A DNA stretch of 20,469 nt, taken from the NCBI GenBank assembly GCA_010094045.1, contig ML986631.1, positions 1,711-22,179 on the forward strand. The letters are read 5' to 3'. The translations under genes and the position numbers were made by a program. The notes under the pieces were generated by a model that had not been told where the DNA came from, made no database searches, and saw only the letters and a program-made list of their open reading frames with translations. Within the stretch, counting starts at the first letter, position 1; the number at the start of each line of letters is the position of its first letter. This document shows positions 1-8,779 of this stretch, piece by piece. This DNA is from Lojkania enalia (Eukaryota > Ascomycota > Dothideomycetes > Pleosporales).

Positions 1-95
<95 letters not shown>

Positions 96-102
96 CAGTA
101 GT
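1..102. repeat. (AGT)n trinucleotide microsatellite, 34 units
   Basis: The window opens with 34 consecutive trinucleotides, all AGT except one AGC at 94-96. The tract may continue to the left of the window. In a RIP-mutated region an (AGC)n repeat, where every C sits in a CpA, would become (AGT)n; the single AGC would then be a surviving original unit. Plain slippage of an AGT repeat is the alternative. Confidence 0.97.
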
Positions 103-225
103 CTACAAACATAATTTATAGCTAGATACTCTCGATCGTTAACCCTAACTCCTTATATACCCGTAATATTATAGTATTCCTACTATTCTTTATTACAGCG
201 TTTTATTATAGTTATATTAATACTA

Positions 226-2851
226 ATATAAATCTAGCATCTTACAATCGACGCTCTATCGATTTCCTATTAAGGTTTCTAAGAAACCTATCAGCTAATT
301 ATATATCCGCGGATAGGGGATAAAGAAGATAAGTAGGAGGTAATAGAGCTTATTAATATATAGATAGCGTGGTAGGAATTAATACTATAGGCTCAGGACC
401 CTTTAAATATACTCGATAAACTAAGGTAGAATATAGCTACTCGTTATAGTAAGATCTAGAGACAATTTAGGGAAGCTGTATAATTTCTAGATAGTTACCT
501 ATTTATATTCTATTAATACTACAGCCTTTAACTTATATATTTAAATAAGAATTATAATAGTATAAAGTATCTAATAAATTACCTTAGATCCTAGGCCTAT
601 CTAAGAACTCTAGCTCCTAAGTATAATAGGTTTTATATACCTATAGCTAGGCCTCCTAATAATAAAGATCTAATTATACTACTATACTCTACTAGCACTT
701 TTAAGTACGAACTAGTCCGTATTATTATTAATAATAACTAGTCTTTCTAAATAGTAGATTACCTGTCCTTTTAACAATTCGTTTAATTCCTCTAACTAGA
801 TACTATATTAATTAGCCGATTTAGTTTTATAGGGCTATTCGAGTATAAAGTTATAGTAGCTTAGTTCTCTCTTTTATATAACCTTAGCTAAAGTATAAAG
901 ATATTAATTGCGTTTAATACCTGGTTTGTAAAAAACTACCTTAGTTTCCTTATAATAAAAGGGTACTTTATTAATTAGGACTGGGAGTTCTGTAAGAAAC
1001 TACTTAATTTTATCCCTGTTCGAGGAAGCTATACTAGTATTTCTATAGTAATAGAAGTACTATATATTCTATTAAATATAAACATATAACGACGATTGTT
1101 AGTAACTACTTATAATAACGCTGCTAATAATAGTACACTTATATATACGATATAAGAGATACTATATAAAGATAGTATTAAATAGAACTGCGAGGAGAAT
1201 ACAATTCTATATCTCGCTTATATTATCAATCTTGTTGTTTAGGAAATTATTTACTATCTTAAGCTCGTACCCCCCGAAGAGATAGGAGACAGAGGAACTT
1301 TACGGCAATATAATATAAATAAGATCTGGATATAAATTTCTATCCTAAATTCTCTTTATAAGGTATAGCTTTTATTATAGTTAGTTATTATAGTTATTAC
1401 GTACTAATTTCTAGTTAGATTCGAGCTATTTATAGAGTAATTAATCGATTACTATAGCGCTATAAGCGTTTTATTACTTTATAAGGCTCTCTACTACCTA
1501 AATACTAGCTATCTATAATAAAAGATATCTTAACTCGATAGAATTCGATATTTAATATATATAACCGAGTAGTAGGCTTTAAATAATATATTAACGACTA
1601 GCTTTAATATAAAATTAATTTAAAGATCCCTATTTAGAGATCTAGTAATAATAAGGACGCTAAGGTAGATTTCTATAATCTCTAGCAACTTCGACTATCT
1701 ACTACTAAATAGTACTATTTAATACTGATTGTAGACCTGTTTAACAATTTTAAAAGGGTAACTAAAGTACTTAGTAAGAATATAAAGCCTTAGATCCAGT
1801 ATATTTAGCAAATATATAATAGGCTCTTCGATTTCCTAGATAATATAAATAGGGATCTAGCTGAAGATGCAGAGAGTAACTTAGATTAGCTAATAGTAGT
1901 AAGAGCTATAATAGAGAAGGGTCGATCTAAATTAAGTAAATACTACTTAAAAACAGACGTAAAGTATAGTTACTTATTTAACTATATAATAATCTTAGAT
2001 CTATTTTAAAAGCTTATAGTATATAAAGTACTTTTATTATAGCTATTTATTATATTAGCTTCTAACTATAACTATAGGACGAGACTTAGAACCCTTAGTA
2101 TAGAGAAACCTATTGCTAACAATTTCTTGAATATCTTAATCGCTATAATAAAGATATACTAGACTATACCTTATTTATAACACCCTAACCTTAATAGATA
2201 TAAAGTAATAAGTAGTTTTATAAACTATCTTTACAATATTTATCCTTAAGCAGCTCCTTAAGTTTCCTAGGCCAGGATCTAAGTAACGTAGGAGAGGGAG
2301 AGGGAGAGGAAGAGGGAGAGTTAGAGGAAGAAGAGAAAGAATTAACTTATTAAGAAGGAGAAAGTTATCTAAGTATACCTCTTATTCGAGGTTATAACTT
2401 TAATATATTAGGCTGGTAGAGAGTAAATAAATATTAGTATCTGCGGCTTACTCAGGTTATAAGAGATATTCTCCTAATATAGATTATAGGAGTTAGTATT
2501 AAGCGGGTTTTTAATACTACTAGAGATATAATCGGAGATAGAAGATATTACCTTACTATATAGAGAATCCGGGATATTATATTTCTGAAATATATAATAA
2601 GCGGAGAGGACTATTATACTAAAGAGGTACGCTAGACTATAGAAGCCTAAAATACTAGCAAGCTAAGCCCTTTTTATAGCGCTAATAAGGTTATAGATCT
2701 TTTTAAACTTCTAGCCTAGATATATAATAAAGAACTAGAGATTAACTAGGAGATTAACTAGAAGAATATTAATCCTAATACTACTACTAATAAGGAGCTG
2801 CCGCGAAAGTATATTTGTTAAGAAATTTATAAACCTCTATAGTTTATATAA
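226..2851 (+). pseudogene. hAT-family transposase, RIP-degraded
   Basis: This is a dead cut-and-paste hAT transposase. Frame 1 runs from a probable ATG-to-ATA start at 226. It carries a possible C2-H2 (BED-like) finger near 500-580, the first catalytic segment near 904-940 (reads FNTWFVKN where FDTW is expected), and at 1102-1131 VTTYNNAANN, equivalent to the hAT T-x-DNAxNN motif. This is followed at 1210-1245 by YLAYIINLVV*EI, the usual LAHIINL block. The frame changes before 1500 and shows the TR*NS (RWNS) motif at 1533-1544 and FNYIIILDLF (ILDPF) near 1980-2010. A second change before about 2280 leads into the C-terminal dimerisation domain at 2408-2600: W*RVNKY*Y.RLTQVIRDIL, then RVFNTTRDIIGDRR. 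The frame changes could be indels or introns. In-frame stops are nearly all TAA/TAG at Gln/Trp positions. The stop at 2849-2851 is the best guess. Terminal inverted repeats were not found, so element ends are undefined. Confidence 0.88.
2289..2340 (+). repeat. Purine-rich low-complexity tract coding Gly/Glu
   Basis: This is an almost pure A/G stretch. In the frame of the hAT dimerisation domain it reads as alternating Gly-Glu followed by a Glu/Lys run, making an acidic linker just before the C-terminal domain of the transposase. The absence of C protects this strand from CpA-type mutation, which probably explains why it is better preserved than its surroundings. Confidence 0.75.
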
Positions 2852-4262
2852 TAAATTACTATTATAAATATATTATTATATTAGATTAAGCTATATAAGA
2901 TTAATAGTTAAGGAGTATACTACTATAGTCTATAACGTACTATAGTATACTACTCTAAAATCTAATAAAGCAAGATTAGCCCAATCTATAATAAATAGCT
3001 ATAATAAAGCCCTAGAATATTATACTATATATACTCTTACTAAGCTACTTTCTAAAGTATACTAATTAGTTAAACTCTAAAGAAACCTAGTCTATATAAC
3101 CCTACTTTAATCTATACTCTATTACTAAGTAGCTACTCTAACTCTACTTATACTCTAGGCTGATTAGTAAGACCTTAACCTTAATCCTACCCTACTTACG
3201 TAAGACCCTAACCCTAACCCAACCTATACCTATCTACCAGCCTATTTATAAGAGCTAGGTCTATACTATTATATAGGCTAGCTAGGTTAGTAAAACCTTC
3301 CTCTATTATAATTATAATAAGTTAGTTATATTCTAGCTAGTAGCTAATAACTATTACTAGTAGCTAGTTTAGATATTATAGTAAGAATAGTATAGGTATA
3401 GAGGTATTATAGTATTATTATAACAGTACCCCTCTTTTAGTTATAAGCTTCTATAAGTTAGTATTACTAACCTATATACTATTAGTATATATAATAACCG
3501 CCGTAATAGTTGTATATATACTAGAGCCTTATTTATATTAGGTTAGTTAGAGGTAGTAGCTTTAGTAAAGAGAGAGTATTAGAGTTATTAGTTCTTTAAA
3601 TATAACGAATATATTTTTAGAAGTTTAAACGTAGTAATAAGATAAATTTACGAGAATAACTATATAGGATTTAATCTATAAAAAAGATCTATTAACTTAT
3701 ATAGAAAGGTCTAAGACTATTAAGCCTAGCTTATTAGGTTTATTAAATCTATTAGGTCTATTCTACTATATCTAATACTTCTACTATTATTATATATATA
3801 GGTTATACTATATTTTATTATCTAACTAATTATCTCCCTAGTTTCTATAATTCTACTACTTACTATCTAATAGTTAGTCTATAATATATATCTACCTATT
3901 ATTATCTTATTAGTCCTTATTTAAGTCGACCTATACTATAGCTAATATTAGATTAAGCCCTAGTTATAAAAGTAGTACCTTTTAGTATTCTATATTTATA
4001 ATATTTATTCTTCTCTCTATAAGTTTATCCCGAAGCTCTTTAATCTATTATCTTATCTATTCTATCTAGGTATAGTATTCTACTATCTCTAACAGCTTAT
4101 TCTAGCTTCTAATATATTCTATATAAGTATACTATAATACTATATCTATATTTTTCTATTCTAGGGTTAGTACTTTATATATTTCGGTAGGTCCCGTTTA
4201 ACTTATAAGTATAGCCCTATTCTTCTTCTTTTCTTCTTCTATTATACTAAAGGTTTAACGCG
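2852..4262. other. Degraded region without a confident gene
   Basis: This 1.4 kb stretch lies between the hAT transposase and the coiled-coil ORF. The first part (to about 3250) is probably the 3' flank of the hAT element. It holds an 11-bp direct repeat (2914-2924 and 2944-2954), an 8-bp inverted pair (2921-2928 with 2940-2947) and the telomere-like patch described separately. At about 3542-3740 one frame reads moderately protein-like (FKYNEYIFRSLNVVI, then KRSINLYRKV), but heavy RIP leaves most frames superficially open once stops are read as Gln, so I do not call a gene. A pyrimidine run (TTC-rich) lies at 4220-4240. No tRNA, rRNA or LTR was recognised. Confidence 0.5.
3167..3220. repeat. 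Interstitial telomere-like CCCTAA patch in a 33-bp direct repeat
   Basis: Positions 3206-3220 read CCCTAACCCTAACCC, two and a half units of the complement of the fungal telomere repeat TTAGGG. It forms part of a 33-bp-spaced direct repeat: GTAAGACCTTAACCTTAA starts at 3167 and GTAAGACCCTAACCCTAA at 3200, differing by C/T changes. A perfect 10-bp palindrome CTTACGTAAG (3195-3204) sits at the junction. A shorter AACCCTAAC match lies at 139-147. This is too short to be a chromosome end; it may be a relic or chance within a transposon end. Confidence 0.6.
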
Positions 4263-4943
4263 AATATATCTACTTATAGCTATTATACTAGTTACTAAAT
4301 TCTTTCTCTAGGCGTTATAATAGATTCGTCTTACTATTATTCGAATAATTAGTCTATAAATTATAACTATTATAGTAATACTACCCTTTCTTCTATATAT
4401 AGAGAGTATCTTTCTTAGAGTTTGTCCTACAATCTTTCTCTAATCGATAGTACTCTTTGCTATTTTCTAGCGAATATATTAAAGGCTTATAAAGAGTCTA
4501 CCTCTATCTATTAAGATTTCGTAGCTACTAAAAAAGAGGAGATTTATTATCTTAAGGAATTTACGCATTATTATTATACTACTCTTTCTTACTTAAAACG
4601 CGCTAAGAAGCGTGTCTATTTTCTAGAGAAATATAGTCTAAATCTTAGGAAACGAGAGGTAAAGTTAATAGAAGAGTAAGAGAAGTTAGAAGAAGAGAAG
4701 AGAAGGTCCGCCGGGTCTAAGATACTCTCTACTACTACTCTAAGTTCTATATAAGAAGCTTCTTTTATATTACTACTACTATTACTTTCTAACTAGACTT
4801 TACTTAATAACCTATTATTCTAGCCTTCTAGTTAAACTCTTTTAACTTTATAGTATAGTTAGTTAGGTTTTATACTAGTTCCTATAAGCTTTTCTCCTAT
4901 AGGTATCTTTCCTATTTTACTAGATACTTCTACTAACGTCTAA
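4263..4943 (+). pseudogene. Unidentified coiled-coil protein, C-terminal part, RIP-degraded
   Basis: I do not recognise this gene. One frame stays protein-like for over 200 codons. Around 4380-4560 it reads as a mixed helical segment (YREYLS, then IDSTLCYFLANILKAYKES). From 4596 to 4710 it is a strongly charged coiled coil (KRAKKRVYFLEKYSLNLRKR, then KLIEE*EKLEEEKRR). The rest is a Ser/Leu-rich tail that was probably Pro-rich before CCA became CTA. All stops in the frame are TAA/TAG where CAA/CAG would fit. The frame meets TAA at 4941-4943, two bases before the LTR of the adjacent retroelement, so the gene may be cut by that insertion. The 5' limit is arbitrary because the frame becomes unconvincing upstream. 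It could be a host gene fragment or an accessory ORF of a transposon. Confidence 0.45.
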
Positions 4944-4985
4944 ACTATAATAATGCGAAGAAATTGTTCTATAAAAAGCTTTATA

Positions 4986-5027
4986 ACGTAGTTTACAAGC
5001 GAGCTGTTAGTATAAGTAAGCTATTAC
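4986..5027 (+). repeat. Left terminal inverted repeat of Pot2-like element
   Basis: The repeat begins ACGTAGTTTACAAGCGAGCT and pairs with 6794-6835 over 42 bp with five mismatches, all transitions. Inside it AAGCGAGCTGTTA recurs in degenerate form 17 bp further in, a tandem arrangement that may be a double transposase-binding site. Confidence 0.92.
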
Positions 5028-5107
5028 TCTACTAAGATTCGAACGACTTAATCGCGATAATTATTAACTACGTATATATATACTATAGAAAGTAATAGTC
5101 TATTAGA

Positions 5108-6754
5108 TTATTTAACACCTACGCTATTAATTTAGTACGTTCGAGTATTATAGCTAGACTGTTTACAGCGCCTGTAACTCTGTTAAGGCTAGCTACTCTC
5201 TTATAGCTAAGTACTCTAATTACGAATTTTCTTATTAATCTACCCTTTAACGTTATTTTAATTAATTATATCCTTACCTACAGCCTTTATTAGAATCCTC
5301 TACTTCTATAATCGCTTTCTTTTCCGTTATTTTTACTTTATTACTACCTTATTCGCTTGCTTAAGATTCTTAATTCGATTAGCTATTAGCGCGATCGAAT
5401 GCATTATTATTATAGTACTCTTTTAAACTTAATTAAAGGCTGCAATAATTAATATAGGTAATAAGTCTTAATATTACTAAATCCTACTATAAATTATTAT
5501 TAATTAAGCCTCTAGTTTATGCACGTTACTAGGTATTTTAGCTTTTTAGGGGGTAGTTTCTAGTATAGGTAGTATCAGCGTACGTAGCTTAATATTAAGC
5601 TTTAATAGTACCGCTTCTAAATTATATAGTACTATTCTAGCACCTTAAAAACTTGCGCGGATATTAGCTTCTATAATTAATTAATTATAGGCTACTTTAA
5701 AGGCTGGAAGGAAGGTAGTCTTATTAATATAGTTAATATAATCGCGTACTAAGGCTAAGATCTTAGCGCTATATACGCGCTTTAATAGCGAGAAGCAGCC
5801 TATATTAAATAGCTATAGTAGGTGCAACGAATATAGCGGCATATAAAGATAGATAATCTTCTCCTCCTTACAGATCTCTTAAAACTCAAGCGAAACGTAG
5901 CTATCGTGGCCGTTAATAACTAGTAATCGATAGATACCTATCGTATGGCTCTTTATATACTAATTAAAGTACTTAAGCTAAATAATACTAATCTCGTTAT
6001 TTGTCTAGCCGTTATTACTAGTTATAATCGCCCAATCGCCCGGTATATTATTACTCTTATACTAATAAGATAGGTGGTAGACGCCCTTAAAAATAATAAG
6101 TAGTAGGATCGCCTAACTAATTATATTAATTGCTAAGATTATTATAGTCTATTTATAATCGTCCGGCTAGATAGCCTTTATACGACGATTTTCTAACCCT
6201 ATAACAACTAGCTAAGCTGATATTTAGCCTATAATAAAGCCTGTCTCGTCGAAATTATAGGTATCCTTATCTTAAATTCCGTACTTCCCCTTTATACTCT
6301 ATAGAAGCTAGAACTACGCGCCTATAATTATTAGATCTTCGTATAGAGCTTGCTACCAATTGTAAGAACAGTTTAATCGGGTTCTAAGGCGCTTAGTGTG
6401 TTATATAAAGTTTCAAGGCTAGTAGATACTAATCTAGCTAGCGCCGTACTTAGCTAATAGTCTATTTACTATAGCTTGTACGCTGTCGATCGTAGGCGGA
6501 AATCCTCGTAAATCCTAATTAAGGATATAGCTAATAAGTACCTCCTCTTCAGTCTTTATAAGCTTCTTTAAATTTAGCTTACAATTACGTCGCGCAGCTA
6601 TTCCAGCGTGTTAAAGGCGGAGAATACTTTAAGGGTAGCGAAAAGTTGTTATAGCGCTATTCTCGGTTAAAACTTAATCTTAATCGATAGCTAAGATTGT
6701 AAGAATAATTTATAATTCTTTATAGGTTAATTGCACGTTGCTATATTAAGCTAT
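5108..6754 (-). pseudogene. Fot1/Pot2-like DDE_1 transposase, RIP-degraded, single frame
   Basis: One uninterrupted frame of 549 codons, from an ATG-to-ATA start (6754-6752) to TAA (5110-5108), encodes a transposase of the length expected for Pot2 (about 535 aa). There are no frameshifts, only many TAA/TAG codons at Gln/Trp positions. The N-terminus (residues about 1-60) resembles the helix-turn-helix DNA-binding region. Next come KTEEEVLISYIL and NYNFDETG-type motifs: the first catalytic Asp is residue 169 in YNFDETGFIIG (6248-6250). The second position, residue 281, reads INGHDSY (LDGHxS expected). The third, residue 317, reads LFNIGCFSLLKR (PLDVGCF expected). Thus two of the three catalytic Asp codons now read Asn, with the usual 35-residue spacing. 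The Lys/Arg-rich C-terminus ends with a knuckle-like RRCKQSSYNTRT segment. It is inactive as it stands. Confidence 0.92.
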
Positions 6755-6793
6755 TATATATTAATCTAGGTAGGCCGTTAAAAGTTTAATAAG

Positions 6794-6835
6794 GTAACAG
6801 CTCGCTTATACTAATAGCTCGCTTATAAACTACGT
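6794..6835 (-). repeat. Right terminal inverted repeat of Pot2-like element
   Basis: Read on the minus strand it begins ACGTAGTTTATAAGCGAGCT and matches the left repeat with transition differences only. The internal direct repeat (AAGCGAGCTATTAGTAT, then AAGCGAGCTGTTAC) is better preserved here than at the left end. Confidence 0.92.
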
Positions 6836-7078
6836 TATATAATCTTATCTTAAAACTTTTTACTTATCTTATTCTACTCCCAGCTCTACTCCTTTTCCCA
6901 TCCGTATATAATTATATACTCCTTTATAAGTAGCTTAATAGTTCTTCTATATTCTTTTATATAAGACTTATAGGTATTAATAGAATTTTTAGATCTCTAA
7001 ACTCCTATATACTCTTATATACCTCTAAATAGATTTGTACTATATTTAGACCTATTATCTTACCTATACTATTATATT

Positions 7079-7532
7079 ATATAGAAGAATTTAATACTAC
7101 TAGTAATAGCCTATTTAATAATATCGCACCGATTATTTATTTAACTATATCTAAGTCTAAAATATACTTTATTTAATTTAGATTATAATATTTATATACT
7201 ATTATATTAAATTATTTAGTTATTTAAATAAAATCTTAAAAACCTTCTATTAACTAAAGTCTTTAGGTTTAGAACTTCCTATCCCCTACAATTAGAATTG
7301 CTTTTAGAAAAGCCGCGTAGAGTACACCTAGGTAGAAACTTAGAAACTATTAATAATCTATTAGAATTAGAGGTAACCGCCGATATCTAACTATAATTTA
7401 CCTTCTAATTCTTATACTAGAATCGATATACGCGTAAGTTATAGTAAGAGTAAACTTCTATCTATACGTATAGAATAACCGTTACCTTCTATAGAGGGCC
7501 TTATAATAGGCGGACCCCTCTCTATAGGGTAT
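7079..7532 (+). other. Unit A 5' leader (end of LTR to gag)
   Basis: This non-coding leader is collinear with 12090-12543 of unit B. It should contain the LTR 3' end and primer-binding site, which are unrecognisable after mutation. Near its end a GGCC-type inverted repeat (about 7497-7531) is partly degraded compared with the perfect copy in unit B. Confidence 0.55.
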
Positions 7533-8777
7533 ATAGTAAAGAACCTATCTAATTTAGAGGGAAATTAGAGTAAACTAACCCTTAAGAAATAAATTGCAAT
7601 TTTATAAGAGGAGATTATATACTTAATATAATAGAGAACTATTAGTTAGAATTAACCTCTATAAACTACTAAATTAGTACTAATAATATATTAAGAAACT
7701 TTTACAACTCCTCTAGTAAGAAATCTTTTAACTACCTTTAAACCCTCTTAAGCCTACCTTACTAAACGTATACTTAAGATTAAAAGCTTTATAGATAGTA
7801 GTAAACCTATATTTAAATAATAGTAAGCTTTAATTCTAGACTAACTTAAGATTAATATAGATTACTATTAGATAGAGTATATATATATAGTATTAGTATA
7901 GAGATATACCTCTAATACTATAAAAGGGTATTTAGAGCTAAAATACCTAGCTAAATCGGACTAGTATTAGTTTAAGAATACTAAAGAAATAATTTTACTT
8001 CTACAATCGTATTTTATTATAGATAATAAAAAGATAGAGGTGTAATAGGCGTTTTAGGTCCTAAGGATAAATAAGAGAGAAGTATTCCTAACTTTTAAAG
8101 CTCGCTTTATTAGTATAGCTATTAGAGGATCCGTATTCTAATCTAAGTAGTTCTTCTACCTATAAGATAAGATCCTCTCTAGTCTAAAGATACTAAACTT
8201 TAGCTTTAAGCTTATATAAAAAAGCTTCTTTAATACTATAGTTATCTATTTAACAACCTATAATATAGAAAGAAGAAGCGTTTCTAACCTTTTAGAAGAA
8301 ACTATTAGCTTATAGGTTGCAGCTAAAACAAATTTAGATTAGTACTAGAAGATTTTTAAGAGTTTATTTAAGGTAACCTATAATCTAATACTACCCTAAT
8401 CTACTCTAGTATTAATACCTTATTCTACTACAATCGCTCTCTAATAACCTAGTAAGACTCCTACATCTAAAAGGTATACGACTCTAGATAATTACTATAA
8501 TTATAGTAAACTAGGATATTTTACAAATAAATATACAATCTTTAAAGTATAAAAGATAAAGGTTAAATAAGAGAAGATTAAGGAAGAAGAGTTTCTAGAC
8601 GTAAATAAGTACCGCCTAGATAGTTTTCGGGTGGGAAATAGAGATATCTAGAAAAACTCTCTATCTTAGGCTTAAGTAAGTATAACTTATTAAACATCGA
8701 TTTATTATATTTATTTAGAGGAAAATACTTCTAAATCTCTACTATTCTATATTTAAAAGGCGTTAGTATATAACTAA
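7533..8777 (+). pseudogene. gag: Gypsy Gag, unit A, RIP-degraded
   Basis: This encodes the structural capsid-nucleocapsid protein. The frame is 415 codons from a probable ATG-to-ATA start at 7533 to TAA at 8775-8777, exactly the same length as in unit B. The N-terminus is helical (NLSNLE, then Gln-rich). The middle holds the fungal Gypsy capsid block (YLELKYLAKSD*Y.FKNTKEII, then LR.NKREVF.TFKARF). The zinc knuckle at 8493-8534 keeps C-x2-C-x4-H-x4-C spacing, but every ligand codon reads Tyr (TAC/TAT from TGY or CAY), so it cannot bind zinc. Pol follows in the -1 frame. Confidence 0.85.
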
Positions 8778-8779
8778 AC

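Larger units (their letters stand above)
4986..6835 (-). mobile_element. Fot1/Pot2-like (Tc1/mariner superfamily, pogo group) transposon
   Basis: This is an 1850-bp cut-and-paste element with 42-bp terminal inverted repeats and a TA target duplication at 4984-4985 and 6836-6837. Excising it with one TA restores the LTR sequence seen at 11840-11870. The size is close to Pot2 of Magnaporthe, which is about 1.86 kb. It carries a single transposase gene on the minus strand. It retains clearly more CA/TG dinucleotides, including two TGG codons, than the Gypsy gag-pol around it, so it probably inserted after part of the RIP damage had happened. It lies in the loop of the LTR hairpin. Confidence 0.93.
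4946..7078 (+). repeat. LTR of unit A, interrupted by a DNA transposon
   Basis: The left piece (4946-4985) and right piece (from 6838) together match the LTRs at 11809 and 18724 once 4986-6835 and one TA are removed. The 3' border is not defined: all LTRs in the array are followed by the same leader. The minimum length of about 280 bp comes from unit C, which stays collinear that far before its deletion. No tRNA-type primer-binding site could be recognised after RIP. Confidence 0.7.

Noticed and set aside
3206..3220. A true chromosome end or telomere
   Set aside because: Only about 2.5 CCCTAA units are present, with transposon-derived sequence on both sides.
103..3230. Terminal inverted repeats and 8-bp duplication of the hAT element
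   Set aside because: No convincing complementary ends were found by eye; the CCCTAA matches at 141 and 3206 are in the same, not inverted, orientation.
3560..4260. Upstream extension of the coiled-coil gene, or a membrane protein
   Set aside because: A long Leu/Ile/Tyr-rich frame exists, but that composition is what pyrimidine-rich RIPed DNA gives in any frame, and it is not in the frame of the coiled coil.
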